This document shows positions 17,871 to 27,903 of a stretch of 64,000 nt of DNA, piece by piece. The notes below the pieces were generated by a model. That model ran no database searches. It was not told where the DNA came from and was given only the letters and a program-made list of their open reading frames with translations. This DNA comes from Mucilaginibacter sp. (lineage in GTDB: Bacteria; Bacteroidota; Bacteroidia; Sphingobacteriales; Sphingobacteriaceae): NCBI RefSeq assembly GCF_025362475.1, contig NZ_JANYGH010000040.1:1-64000 (forward strand). Direction: 5' to 3'. Made by a program: the position numbers and the translations under genes. Position 1 is the stretch's first letter. Each line of letters begins with the position of its first letter.

Positions 17871-18596
17871 TCAGGCAGATCTTCTGCTGTTAGCTATTAA
17901 TGAGGATTCATAAACTGAAGAAATAATTTCTTCGCCAGAAAATGTTCCCAAAAAATCCTGGTCGATATGATTATAAATAACCTGTTTATTGTTATCAATA
18001 ATATAAGTAGCCAGTAAGGGTACATTAACATCAATGCCAGAGAACCTGTTCCAAACGGGATCATTATCTGAATAGATCCTGAATATTTGGGCAATGTTTT
18101 TTTCTTCGTCGTGATAAAAATTCAGGGTTAAGCTGTTTTCCCAGGCTTTTTTCCCCAGTTCATCATTACGTTCATCGCTAATGATCAACAAATTGCCACC
18201 GTTGGCCTTTATTTCCTGTTGAATATTATTCAGTTTTTTTAACAGTTCAAAACCTTGCTGCCCCCAGTGGCGCGAATAAAAGGCAATTACCAATGGCTTA
18301 TTTAATAACTGCCTTAATGAAATAGGTCCGTGAGTTTGCGCGCCGTTAAAAAACGACTGCCAACGACTGTAATCATTAAGAAATTTCAGATCGGGGATGT
18401 AATTACCTGCTTTTACCGGTTTTAAAGATTGATATGGTTTAAACGGGATATCATTATCAGGAACAATTTCCGAAAGATCAAAAAATGGGTATTTATTATT
18501 AGTAATTAACATTTGTAATGAAATAATGGGTATATAAATTATTTTTTGTTGGGGGTTCGTAATCAATATATCACGTTCAACAACGGCATAACCCAT
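17871..18596 (-). CDS. peroxiredoxin-like thioredoxin-fold protein lacking cysteine
   Basis: This 241-residue protein has an AhpC/TSA-like fold: GNYIPDLKFLN leader, PLVIAFYSRHWGQQG strand and helix (about 101-115), INGG-like ISDERN, and the cis-Pro region VPLLATYIID. The segment that would hold the WCxxC or peroxidatic Cys reads W111-GQQ-G115, and no cysteine occurs anywhere in the chain, so redox catalysis is not expected. A weak AGG lies before the ATG at 18596; an internal ATG at 18512 (M29) is an alternative start. It is followed within 22 bases by the carbonic anhydrase gene. Role unknown, perhaps binding or structural. Confidence 0.7.
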   Translation of the reverse strand: MGYAVVERDILITNPQQKIIYIPIISLQMLITNNKYPFFDLSEIVPDNDIPFKPYQSLKPVKAGNYIPDLKFLNDYSRWQSFFNGAQTHGPISLRQLLNKPLVIAFYSRHWGQQGFELLKKLNNIQQEIKANGGNLLIISDERNDELGKKAWENSLTLNFYHDEEKNIAQIFRIYSDNDPVWNRFSGIDVNVPLLATYIIDNNKQVIYNHIDQDFLGTFSGEEIISSVYESSLIANSRRSA

Positions 18597-18928
18597 AAAT
18601 TACCTGGCTGTAATGTAATACACAATCTATCGGTGTATTGATTTGAGTAAGCAGGTAAGTATTCATAAAATAATATATTAAATAATCAGGTCAGTAAACT
18701 TTTTAAATGGTGAGGAGTTTTGCAGGAGGAGAATTCAGCAACAACACATACAACTCATGGCTTTAAGATCATTATATCTTAAAAAACTATTTGTACTGTA
18801 TTTTTGCACTTTATTTGGCATGACTTTGAGTTAATGAGACAAATATACTGCAATGTCTATAAACTTAGTATACATTTATATAAATATTTTATTATTTTTT
18901 AGTTCCCTATCTTACAAATAAAAAAACG
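18597..18928. other. intergenic region between divergent genes
   Basis: This region of 332 bases carries no open frame that looks like a gene. It must hold the divergent promoters for the peroxiredoxin-like gene (-) and the L,D-transpeptidase gene (+). A -7-like TATTTTTG lies at 18799-18806 on the + strand but has no matching -33. Nothing else was recognised. Confidence 0.5.
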
Positions 18929-20587
18929 ATGCTAAAGAAAGCTCATAATTATTATCCAATATATCTTATCCTATTCATTTTCAATACATTTAGTTGCAAG
19001 CAGATTATTAAGCAGTATGAACAAACAAAAGCCGATACTATAAAAAAGAAAATTGTTAAAGAATGGAATAAGACGATTCCGGGTAACTTCAGTGATCAGA
19101 CCAAAGCTGTTTTTGATAGTACAGAGATCATTAAATTCCTTAAAAAATATCCCGCCTTTGGGCCTTATGCTCATGACATACGTGTGTTTTACAGCAAGCG
19201 CAAGTTTGCCTATGCCTGGTATGTGAACGGACAGCTGATTGAGCAAGCAGGAAACTTATCAGACAGGTTGACAAACCTGCAAAGTGAAGGTATCTATAAA
19301 GCTACCCCCTATCCAAAATCATTAGATTCATTGGTATTTGAGGCTCATCCCAAAGATCAAAGTGCGAAACCCAATATTTCTTCAGAACTAATGCTAACCG
19401 CCCAATACTTTGTTTTTTCAAAACTAGTGTTCCAGGGAATGAGCGATGCCACAAGTAAGGCTGTAAACTGGTACCTGCCCCGCAAAAAAGTATCCTATGA
19501 TAATTATCTTGATACCTTGCTAAAACAACCGGACAAAGGTGGCAATACCCTATCTGAGCCCGTTTACAGGCAATATGACTTATTGAAATCCTTTCTTGGC
19601 AAATACAGTGTTTTAGATGCCAAAGAAAAATGGCCTGCTATACCTTCGGCTAAGGGTTTAAAACCCGGTGACATCTCTTCAGTTATCCCTCAAATTAAAA
19701 CCCGCCTTTATAAACTGGAGGATTTTAAAGGCGATACGCTAAGTAATGTATTTGATGATGAAATACAAGAAGCCATTAAGCGGTTCCAATCGAGGCATGG
19801 CTTAACTGATGATGGCTTGCCGGGCCCCGGAACTATCGCCGAAATGAATGTTTCTCTGAAAACCCGTATCCGCCAGATTATTGTTAATATGGAACGTTGC
19901 CGCTGGCTGCCGGTGAGTTTAAATACCGATTACCTGGCCGTAAACATTCCCGAATTTAAATTACATGTGTACCATGCTGATAGTTTGCTTTGGAGCTGTA
20001 AAGTAGTAGTTGGCCAAAAAGTTCACCAAACCGTTATTTTTTATGGCCAAATGCAGTACGTTGTATTCAGCCCGTACTGGAACCTTCCCGAGAGCATTAT
20101 CCGCAACGAGGTATTACCGGCTATGCGTAAAAACCCTAATTATATAAATGAACATAATATGATCATTACCGGGCAGCTAAATGGCCTGCCTGTGATTAAA
20201 CAAAAACCCGGACCGGCAAATTCATTGGGCCTGGTAAAATTCCTGTTCCCCAATAGTTATAGTATTTATTTGCATGATACCCCCTCCAAATCATTATTTG
20301 GTGAATCATCCCGGGCTTTTAGCCATGGTTGTATCCGCGTAGGTGAACCTGCAAAACTCGCATCTTTTTTATTGAAAAACGACACTACCTGGACAGCTGA
20401 AAATATAAGCAAGGCCATGAATTCAGGTATAGAAAAGCAAGTAACCCTAAAACAAAAGGTACCGGTATTTATAGCTTATTTTACGGCATTTACCGACAGG
20501 AGCAATAAACTTAATTTCCGTAAGGATATTTACAACAGGGATGAGCAACTGGCCTCTATGATTATTTCGGGGAGTGGAAAATATTAA
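18929..20587 (+). CDS. L,D-transpeptidase lipoprotein (YcbB-like)
   Basis: This 552-residue envelope enzyme is predicted to be a lipoprotein (lipobox FNTFSC near residue 24). An N-terminal scaffold region (about 60-230) precedes a peptidoglycan-binding repeat (about 262-295, AIKRFQSRHGLTDDGLPGPGT). The YkuD catalytic domain (about 325-490) contains the active-site motif SHGCIRV with the nucleophile at C468. It would form 3-3 cross-links or attach partners to meso-diaminopimelate in peptidoglycan. Domain order is the YcbB/LdtD type. It is a single gene followed by a hairpin terminator. Confidence 0.92.
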   Translation: MLKKAHNYYPIYLILFIFNTFSCKQIIKQYEQTKADTIKKKIVKEWNKTIPGNFSDQTKAVFDSTEIIKFLKKYPAFGPYAHDIRVFYSKRKFAYAWYVNGQLIEQAGNLSDRLTNLQSEGIYKATPYPKSLDSLVFEAHPKDQSAKPNISSELMLTAQYFVFSKLVFQGMSDATSKAVNWYLPRKKVSYDNYLDTLLKQPDKGGNTLSEPVYRQYDLLKSFLGKYSVLDAKEKWPAIPSAKGLKPGDISSVIPQIKTRLYKLEDFKGDTLSNVFDDEIQEAIKRFQSRHGLTDDGLPGPGTIAEMNVSLKTRIRQIIVNMERCRWLPVSLNTDYLAVNIPEFKLHVYHADSLLWSCKVVVGQKVHQTVIFYGQMQYVVFSPYWNLPESIIRNEVLPAMRKNPNYINEHNMIITGQLNGLPVIKQKPGPANSLGLVKFLFPNSYSIYLHDTPSKSLFGESSRAFSHGCIRVGEPAKLASFLLKNDTTWTAENISKAMNSGIEKQVTLKQKVPVFIAYFTAFTDRSNKLNFRKDIYNRDEQLASMIISGSGKY

Positions 20588-20612
20588 GAAAAAATCATCC
20601 TGGCACTAATAA

Positions 20613-20648
20613 GAAAAGCCATGCCGAAACAAATCGACATGGCTTTTC
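20613..20648. terminator. terminator hairpin between convergent genes
   Basis: An 11-bp stem (20613-20623 with 20638-20648, GAAAAGCCATG and its complement) has a 14-base loop and is followed on the + side by CTATTTTTT. It lies between the L,D-transpeptidase gene (+) and the GH92 gene (-) and probably serves both. Confidence 0.8.
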
Positions 20649-20666
20649 CTATTTTTTCGGCAGTTT

Positions 20667-22940
20667 TTATTTCAACACAGATACCGCTTTATTGGCGTCA
20701 CCAACACCCCAAACAGTACCTGGTTTATCACCCATAGTGATCTCCAGTTCCCCGCCCTTCATTAAATCTGTATGCGCGAAATAAGTTTTGGTATAGTTTG
20801 TACCATTTAACTTCATGGCGTTGATGTATATGTTTTTAGGACCATTGTTTTTGATTATGATATGGAACGTTTTATTGCCCTTTAATTTAAGTGTTGCCTC
20901 ATTGATAACAGGGCTCCCGAAAACATATAGTCCGTTTGCAGGATTAACCGGGTAAAAACCAAGGGCCGACAAAACATACCAGGCCGACATCTGCCCAACA
21001 TCTTCATTGCCTATGATACCATCAGTTTTATCGGTATAAAAATCATCCAGTATATAACGCACCTTTTCGGCTGTTTTCCATGGCTGACCAGAGTAGGCAT
21101 AATAATACGTCATAGGATGGCCAGGCTCATTACCGTGCGCATATTGACCAATTAAACCAGACACATCAGGTGATTTGAATTTGCCCATATCGCCCTGAGC
21201 TATAAACAACGAATCCAGTTTGATATTAAACTTAGCTTCGCCACCTAACATATTAATCATCCCCTCCACATCCTGCGGCACTAAAAAGGTATATTCCCAG
21301 CCATTGCCTTCGGTAAAGTCGCCGGTTTCATGGATAGAAATAAAGGGGCTATAAGGCGTACGCCATGCCGTTTCTGATAAACGGCCACGCATAAAACCGG
21401 CTTTAGGATCGTAATAGTTTTTATAGTACTGACCGCGTTTGCTGAAGTACTCATAATCGGCGGTTTTGCCTAATTTTTTTGCCACCTGTGCAAGGGACCA
21501 ATCATCAATAGCATACTCCAATCCCATCGAAACAGATTCGGCAGTACTATCAGCGGGTATGTAACCTAATTTCTTAACAAACTTAATACCGCGTGCATCC
21601 TGCATCGCCGTAGTCTTCATAGCTTCATAAGCCAAATTTGCATCAAAACCTTTATAGCCTTTCAGTAATGCATCGGCAACAACTGGTACAGCACTGTATC
21701 CAACCATACAATTAGTTTCGTTGGCCATTAAATGCCAAACAGGTAAACTACCCTGCTGCTGGTAAATAGCCAGCATAGAATTAATCATATCGTTGGTATG
21801 CTCCGGGTGGATGATAGTTGATAGCGGGTTGTTTGACCGGTAGGTATCCCAAAGTGAAAACGTAGTCACGTTATTAAAGCCTACATTTTTGTGTACTTTT
21901 TTATCCGTTCCCCAATACTCGCCATTCACATCATTAAAAACAGATGGAGCTACCATAGAATGATAAAAAGCCGTATAGAATTTTTTTAACTGTGAAAGTG
22001 AATCCGCTTTTATAGTGATCTTTTTAAGTTGGGTGTTCCATGCCTCATCTGCCTGGGCTACAACTTTATTAAAATCCCATCCCGGTATTTCCGCTTTAAT
22101 ATTCAGCATCGCGTTTTCTGAACTTACAGGAGAGATACCAACTTTGGCGTAAACTACTTCGCCTTTTGTGGTGGCAAAACTGATAACGCCTTTTACCTTT
22201 GCCCCTTTTACCTCTGTACCCGCCCTGGCGGTACTATCGTAAACAGCAAAGGTTTTTATTGGTTTCGAGAAAACAGCGGTAAAGTAAATACGCTGATCAT
22301 TTGCCCAGCCTTTTGAAAAGCGGTAACCAACAACGGTATTTTTATCCAACTGTTTGATATAGGTTTCTTTTGCCTTATCCCAACCTATACCTTCCTGCAG
22401 GTCAATAACAATATGCGCGTCTTTTGATGCCGGGAAGGTGTATTTGTGCATCCCCACTCTTGTGCTGGCTGTAAGTTCAACACCAATATCATACCGCTTA
22501 AGTTTCACTTTATAATAGCCTGGCTTTACTACCTCGTCCTTGTGGCTAAACAGCGATACATAACCGCTTTGCATGCTTTTAAGCCCGCCTTTGTAAGTTT
22601 TTACGGGACCAGTTGTTGGCATAAAGGAAATATCACCCAGGTCGCCAATGCCGGTACCGCTGAGGTGGGTATGCTGAAAACCGATGATGGTAGAATCTGA
22701 AATATGGTAGCCAGAGCACCAGTCCCAACCTTCGGATAAATTGGTTGGGCCCAACTGTACCGCGCCAAAAGGCACATTTGCGCCAACAAAAACATGCCCG
22801 TGAAAGCCTGTACCTATGTAAGGGTCAACATATTTTGTAAGACTGGCATTTTTTGTAGCCACGGTCTTTTTATGCGATTGGCTAAATGAATTTAAAGCTA
22901 AAAGTGCCAGCATTCCGGCTAAACAGATCTGTTTTTTCAT
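20667..22940 (-). CDS. GH92 alpha-mannosidase
   Basis: This 757-residue exported protein has a signal peptide (residues 1-20, NSFSQS). It carries the N-terminal beta-sandwich signature KYVDPYIGTG with VPFGAVQLGP and the GH92 barrel motifs HGNEPGHPMTYYY and GNEDVGQMSAWYVLSALGFYPV. GH92 enzymes are calcium-dependent inverting exo-alpha-mannosidases acting on N-glycan or mannan linkages. It is the third gene of a minus-strand GH20-GH29-GH92 set, 70 bases after the fucosidase gene. A weak -7-like TAGGTTTG at 22981-22988 precedes it. Confidence 0.93.
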   Translation of the reverse strand: MKKQICLAGMLALLALNSFSQSHKKTVATKNASLTKYVDPYIGTGFHGHVFVGANVPFGAVQLGPTNLSEGWDWCSGYHISDSTIIGFQHTHLSGTGIGDLGDISFMPTTGPVKTYKGGLKSMQSGYVSLFSHKDEVVKPGYYKVKLKRYDIGVELTASTRVGMHKYTFPASKDAHIVIDLQEGIGWDKAKETYIKQLDKNTVVGYRFSKGWANDQRIYFTAVFSKPIKTFAVYDSTARAGTEVKGAKVKGVISFATTKGEVVYAKVGISPVSSENAMLNIKAEIPGWDFNKVVAQADEAWNTQLKKITIKADSLSQLKKFYTAFYHSMVAPSVFNDVNGEYWGTDKKVHKNVGFNNVTTFSLWDTYRSNNPLSTIIHPEHTNDMINSMLAIYQQQGSLPVWHLMANETNCMVGYSAVPVVADALLKGYKGFDANLAYEAMKTTAMQDARGIKFVKKLGYIPADSTAESVSMGLEYAIDDWSLAQVAKKLGKTADYEYFSKRGQYYKNYYDPKAGFMRGRLSETAWRTPYSPFISIHETGDFTEGNGWEYTFLVPQDVEGMINMLGGEAKFNIKLDSLFIAQGDMGKFKSPDVSGLIGQYAHGNEPGHPMTYYYAYSGQPWKTAEKVRYILDDFYTDKTDGIIGNEDVGQMSAWYVLSALGFYPVNPANGLYVFGSPVINEATLKLKGNKTFHIIIKNNGPKNIYINAMKLNGTNYTKTYFAHTDLMKGGELEITMGDKPGTVWGVGDANKAVSVLK

Positions 22941-23010
22941 TTTAATTATAGATGATAGTGCTGTGGTTTATAATATTTTTCAAACCTAAATCACAGCACA
23001 TAATAGTTTA

Positions 23011-25128
23011 TTAATAAACGCTTAATTCGGCTACAGTAATACCATTACCTGCAATTACTCTTGTAGCCTCAAATTTAAAATATCTTGCGTTAACGGGTTT
23101 GCTCAAAACCACAGGCTGCTCAATTGGATTTGACTTGATATTGGAGAACTCGCCTGATGCTGCTTTAATCCACTCCTTGCCATCGTTACTGATGTAAAAC
23201 ACATAGCTATCAACAATTCCGTCGGCTTGTTTATCCTGCCTTGGTAAATAGCCAAAGGCTTTAATATCATGAGCTTTACCCATATCAATCGTTATTTGTT
23301 GTGGATAAATGGCAGCATCTTTTTGCAATGTGCTATACAATGTGCCGGGATGTTCATCTATAGCATTTTCGGGCCGGTTGCCGTTATCATTGGCGGCAGC
23401 AGCGCCCAAAACTTTCCAATCAGCTTTAGCATAGCCCAACGATATAAATGTTACATCACTTTTTTGTGATTTACCTTCAAAACTCCTTGCCTTAACTACT
23501 CCATCATCAATTACCGTAAATGGTTTTGTATATAATGGCGAACTTTGTGTTGGGTCCTGCCCGTTTAAAGTATAACGAATTGCACTTACGGGTGCTTCGG
23601 TGGTAATACTTACCTCACCTTTTTTATTCCGAACTATTTTTGGAACTGTCAGGTGCACCGGCTCCTTAAATAATCCAATATCACTTAAAGCAATAGATAC
23701 GGGGGATTTGGTCACTCTTATCCTGATTTTATTTGAAATTATATTCTGCGTTAAGCGGATCAGCCTGTTTCCACCAATACTTGTTGCGGTGCCTATTTGC
23801 TGCCATTTGCCATTTATATAAGCATCCACCTCCAAAGCCTCAATACGTTGGCCCAATTTAATATTTTCGCGCAGCCTCATCACATTAAAGGTTTTAGGCG
23901 CATGCAAATCAATAACCACATTGGCTGCTGTTACCTTATCATCTGTAGCCCAATAACTATAACGATCATTATCAACCAAAAACTGCGGACCATATTTAGC
24001 TTTGTTGCCACCACGCACATTGCTTGCCGTAATGGTTGCCCCCTTTGCCAGGTTAACAGCAAAAGTTTGTTTCAATAGTTTACCAAATTCGGTAAGTGAT
24101 TTAACGTCAATCTCGTTTACTATTCCCCGCGGATCAGGAGACAAACCCAAATCAAGCGCCGCACCGCGACCTACACTTTTATAATAAAGATCAAGCAAGG
24201 TATATGGCGATTTTACGCCATCATCCTGGGTTTTGTGGTAAAACCAGCCTGGCCTTAATGATACATCGCACTCTGCGGGCATCCAGTAATCGCCATTATG
24301 GGTTCCTTCTGTTCCTTCGTAATCTTTAACAAAGCCATTGCCCGGTTTCTTACCTTCTTCGGGGGCATGCGGAGTATATGTTGCCCAGCAGGTTTCGCCG
24401 GCATGACCTTCCTCGTTACCAACCCAACGTACATCGGGGCCAACATCGCCAAATATAACCGCATTGGGCTGTAGTTTACGGGTAATTGCCCAGGTTGTAT
24501 CCCAGCCATAATAAGTGGAACGATCAATCTTTCTTACTTCCCGTTTGCCACCATAATAGCCATCGCCACCATTAGCACCATCATGCCATGAAATAAAAAG
24601 CGGACCATAATTGGTATACAGTTCTTTCAGTTGCTCGCGATAGATCTTTATATATTCGGCCGTACCATAGTTAGGGTTGTTTCTATCCCATGGAGAGCAA
24701 TAAACACCTAACTGCATGCCTAATTTATCGCAAGCCTCACGGTATTCTTTCATCATATCGCCCTTACCGTTTTTGTATGGGCTTTTTGAAATATTATGCT
24801 CAGTTGTTTTTGTTGGCCAAATGCAAAAACCATCATGGTGCTTGGCTACAACCACCACACCTTTAAAACCACCAGCCTTGGCAGCCGCTACTATCTGTAA
24901 CGCGCTAAATTGCGAAGGGTTAATGAGCTTTGGATCTTCATCTCCATAGCCCCACTCCTTATTGGTATACACATCAACACCATAGTGAATAATGCAATAC
25001 ATTTCCATCTGCTGCCAGTTTAACTGCCCCTTTGTAGGCAAAACACCATAAGGTTTGGGCGCGGTTTGGCTAAAACCTTTTAGGTGGATAATAAGTAATA
25101 ATAAAGCTATGCCTGTAAACTTCTTCAT
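23011..25128 (-). CDS. GH29 alpha-L-fucosidase with C-terminal F5/8-type C domains
   Basis: This protein of about 705 residues has a signal peptide; the start at 25128 (MKKFTGIALLLL) is preferred because the longer frame runs into the upstream GH20 gene. The catalytic barrel contains VVVVAKHHDGFCIWPT and the nucleophile Asp in SWHDGANG (about D183). C-terminal parts include a discoidin-like (F5/8 C) region near residues 365-465, a chitobiase C-terminal-like YTLNGQDPTQSSPLY segment, and a second discoidin-like region at the end. It would remove alpha-linked fucose from glycans. It sits ten bases after GH20 in the same transcript. Confidence 0.92.
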   Translation of the reverse strand: MKKFTGIALLLLIIHLKGFSQTAPKPYGVLPTKGQLNWQQMEMYCIIHYGVDVYTNKEWGYGDEDPKLINPSQFSALQIVAAAKAGGFKGVVVVAKHHDGFCIWPTKTTEHNISKSPYKNGKGDMMKEYREACDKLGMQLGVYCSPWDRNNPNYGTAEYIKIYREQLKELYTNYGPLFISWHDGANGGDGYYGGKREVRKIDRSTYYGWDTTWAITRKLQPNAVIFGDVGPDVRWVGNEEGHAGETCWATYTPHAPEEGKKPGNGFVKDYEGTEGTHNGDYWMPAECDVSLRPGWFYHKTQDDGVKSPYTLLDLYYKSVGRGAALDLGLSPDPRGIVNEIDVKSLTEFGKLLKQTFAVNLAKGATITASNVRGGNKAKYGPQFLVDNDRYSYWATDDKVTAANVVIDLHAPKTFNVMRLRENIKLGQRIEALEVDAYINGKWQQIGTATSIGGNRLIRLTQNIISNKIRIRVTKSPVSIALSDIGLFKEPVHLTVPKIVRNKKGEVSITTEAPVSAIRYTLNGQDPTQSSPLYTKPFTVIDDGVVKARSFEGKSQKSDVTFISLGYAKADWKVLGAAAANDNGNRPENAIDEHPGTLYSTLQKDAAIYPQQITIDMGKAHDIKAFGYLPRQDKQADGIVDSYVFYISNDGKEWIKAASGEFSNIKSNPIEQPVVLSKPVNARYFKFEATRVIAGNGITVAELSVY

Positions 25129-25138
25129 AAATGGATAT

Positions 25139-27439
25139 TTAATTTTTAAACCAATCGGCCGGTACATCCTGCGGAGCAGAACCATTAACACTGTATTTTA
25201 ATTTCAAGGTAAAACCACCTCCACCTTCAATAAAATCAAGTTTGAAGGGGTGCGCTCCCATCTTTAAAGCAATTTGCCCGCTGCGTTCCTGGGCAGAGTG
25301 GTTACCATCGTTATTTACAACCACATTGGGGCCTACGTTTAATACACCACCATCATCGCAGGTTAAATAAAAACTATAAATACCATCAGCGGGTACATCA
25401 ATGTATCCCTTATAAGTAATGCCAAATGAGGGCGCCTTTACTGTAGCGGGTACTTCAATTTTATCAGATACAAAAACACTATCGGCTTTGGCATCCTTCA
25501 TTAAAGCCGTTTCTTTAAAATAGGCTTTATAGTAAGTGCAAGCCAATCCCGCTTTGGGTGGGTTTATTTTTACAGCACCAAGCATATGTTGTTGGGTATA
25601 GTTAAGGCTATAAACATCCCCACGGGTACCTGTTGGTGTAAAGGCTGCAACTTTTACTAACTCCGTTTTTTTGATAATTAATGGATACGGCAAAACAGGC
25701 GATTTAACATCGGGCAAAGTACCATCGGTGGTGTAACGGAGTGTCAGACTTTTTAATGGTGAGGTGATGCTTAATTTGCCTTCATCTGTAAATGCGTATT
25801 CGTTTAAAAGGTTAGGCAGATCAGGCAAACGATAATTGATCTTCAAGGCGTCCATTCTGCTATATTGCTGCACCAGGCGCTCTAAATAAGAATCATATTT
25901 GTCTTGTTTATTCGTCCACAGCAATTCTGCCAGTGCAGTCATCCTTGGCATATACATATAATCGGCGCGGCGCTCTGACGGGATTTGTTCTGTCCAGATG
26001 TTTGCCTGCGCTCCTATTATCGACTTCGCTTCTTCGGCATTTAAAACCTGTGGGATAGGATTAAAATGATAAACCTTATAAATAGAATACTGATCGGCCT
26101 GGTTATCAAAGTATAAAGGTTCGCCAGGTGTCATGATCACCGTATTTCCATTTTTAACCGCTTTTACCGGAGCCTGAGGTACCCAGGTACGCCAATACAT
26201 TACAATTGCAGTTGGACTGATACCGCCTTCTATTATCTCATCCCATCCTATTAATTTACGGCCTTTTGAGTTAAAAAACTTCTCCATCCGGTTAATGAAA
26301 TAGCTTTGTAGCGCGGGCAGATCTTTGATACCCTCGCGCTCCATCAGGGCTTTACAGGCATCAGATTTGCCCCAGTCAGTACGGTCAACTTCATCGCCAC
26401 CAATGTGGATGTATTTGGATGGAAAGATGTCCATTATTTCGCTGAACACGTTTTGGGCAAATTCAAATGTAGTTTCGTTACATGGGCAAATAGGTTTGGT
26501 AAAAAGCGTACCCCATTTATTTTCGCCGTTGCAGGTTAAAAACGGGTATGAGTTAATTGCCGCCATCATGTGCCCGGGCATATCAATTTCGGGGATGATA
26601 TCAATGTGCTTTGCAGTTGCATAGGCCACAATCCCTTTCATCTCCTGCTGGGTATAGAAACCACCATACAGGGTTTTACCACCGCGCTGAATGATGTGCT
26701 CTTTATCAATAATAAAATCCGGATTATCTTTAGCGCGTTTCATACATGACGAATCCTGGTTGTTGAATGTACGCCATGCCCCTTCTTCGGTTAGTTTGGG
26801 ATATTTTTTTATTTCGATGCGCCAGCCCTGGTCGTCAGTTAAATGCAGGTGCAGCTTGTTCATTTTATAAAGCGCCATCCTGTCAATAAACTTTTTGAGA
26901 TAGCTTACCGAGAAGAAGTGACGGGAAACATCTAAATGCATGCCCCGCCATTCGTAAGCTGGTTGATCTTGTATAGCTACTGCGGGTAAAGTTAATTGCT
27001 TATGAAGCATGCCTGTTTCAACAGAAACCGGCAGTAATTGCCGTATAGTTTCCACCGCATGAAAAACTCCGGCGCCGTCCTTCGCTCTGATTACTACTTC
27101 ATTTTGAGTTATATTTAAGGTATATGTTTCTGACGCAGTAATGCTGGCATCGTAAATCAATTTTATAGCATGAGACTTATTAACTTTACTCAACAATAAC
27201 GGTTTGCCTAAACCCCTTTGCAGTATATTGTTGAGCTCTAAAGCTTCACGGCCAAATTCTTTAGCTATTACAATTGGTGTTTTTGATGTTATAATAAAAG
27301 AGCCACTCCCCATAACCAGTTGATTTGGATAAGGAATTAAAGGAAACTTAGTGGCATCCTGCGCATTTGATGTAACAGAGGCGCATACTAATAATATCAC
27401 CAGCTTAAAAGGAGTAAGTTTTTTAGCAAAAGCTATCAT
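25139..27439 (-). CDS. GH20 beta-N-acetylhexosaminidase with PA14 domain
   Basis: This 766-residue secreted enzyme has a signal peptide near residues 1-26. A GH20b domain is followed by the catalytic barrel with WRGMHLDVSRHFF, HLHLTDDQGWRIEIK and the paired acids in HIGGDEVD near residue 345, the site of substrate-assisted catalysis. A chitobiase C-terminal-like segment and a PA14-type carbohydrate-binding domain (about 625-765, IYSFYLTCDDGGVL) follow. It heads the GH20-GH29-GH92 operon and would expose mannose and fucose residues by removing terminal GlcNAc. Confidence 0.93.
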   Translation of the reverse strand: MIAFAKKLTPFKLVILLVCASVTSNAQDATKFPLIPYPNQLVMGSGSFIITSKTPIVIAKEFGREALELNNILQRGLGKPLLLSKVNKSHAIKLIYDASITASETYTLNITQNEVVIRAKDGAGVFHAVETIRQLLPVSVETGMLHKQLTLPAVAIQDQPAYEWRGMHLDVSRHFFSVSYLKKFIDRMALYKMNKLHLHLTDDQGWRIEIKKYPKLTEEGAWRTFNNQDSSCMKRAKDNPDFIIDKEHIIQRGGKTLYGGFYTQQEMKGIVAYATAKHIDIIPEIDMPGHMMAAINSYPFLTCNGENKWGTLFTKPICPCNETTFEFAQNVFSEIMDIFPSKYIHIGGDEVDRTDWGKSDACKALMEREGIKDLPALQSYFINRMEKFFNSKGRKLIGWDEIIEGGISPTAIVMYWRTWVPQAPVKAVKNGNTVIMTPGEPLYFDNQADQYSIYKVYHFNPIPQVLNAEEAKSIIGAQANIWTEQIPSERRADYMYMPRMTALAELLWTNKQDKYDSYLERLVQQYSRMDALKINYRLPDLPNLLNEYAFTDEGKLSITSPLKSLTLRYTTDGTLPDVKSPVLPYPLIIKKTELVKVAAFTPTGTRGDVYSLNYTQQHMLGAVKINPPKAGLACTYYKAYFKETALMKDAKADSVFVSDKIEVPATVKAPSFGITYKGYIDVPADGIYSFYLTCDDGGVLNVGPNVVVNNDGNHSAQERSGQIALKMGAHPFKLDFIEGGGGFTLKLKYSVNGSAPQDVPADWFKN

Positions 27440-27903
27440 TGATGGTTTGTTTTATTAATAAAGTTCTGAAATAAATCTGATCGATCAGCCTACCAAAATA
27501 AAGCAAACAACTATGTTTTTATGGGTGCGATAATCGATGGTAATTATTTTATAAACATATCAAAACTTTTTAATTTTATTGTAAAAGTTAATAAAATGTT
27601 ACGAAATTACTGTATGCAAAGTATAGCTATTAATGCCTGGTTAAAATTCAATCTGGTTGGAAAATCATTCTGATCAGGCTAAAATCAAACTCGTGGCCAT
27701 GAAGTTAAAGAATTACCTAAGCTTTTTTTTCACAATCAACTTTAACTGTTTTTGATTGTCGCTAATTAAAACAAATTCTATCAATCTAAACCAGTAAAAA
27801 GTAGTTAACAAATGGATATAATCGGGCACTGTAGCTCATGTTATTTAGCGTCAATTCGTAACAATCGCGGCATTGCTGTGTTTAATAATTAAATATATTA
27901 ATC
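27440..27903. other. intergenic region upstream of the GH20 operon
   Basis: This region of 464 bases holds no recognisable gene. It includes the CTGATCGATCAG palindrome just upstream of GH20 and an 8-bp inverted repeat (27732-27739 with 27752-27759, ACAATCAA / TTGATTGT) of unknown role. The promoters of the GH20 operon (-) and of the small hypothetical gene at 27904 (+) should lie here, but none could be fixed by consensus. Confidence 0.45.
27477..27488. promoter_or_regulatory. 12-base palindrome, operator candidate of the GH20 operon
   Basis: CTGATCGATCAG is a perfect palindrome 37 bases upstream of the GH20 start codon, in the position expected for a repressor or activator site. No regulator gene is adjacent. 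The match could be chance for a sequence this short. Confidence 0.3.
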
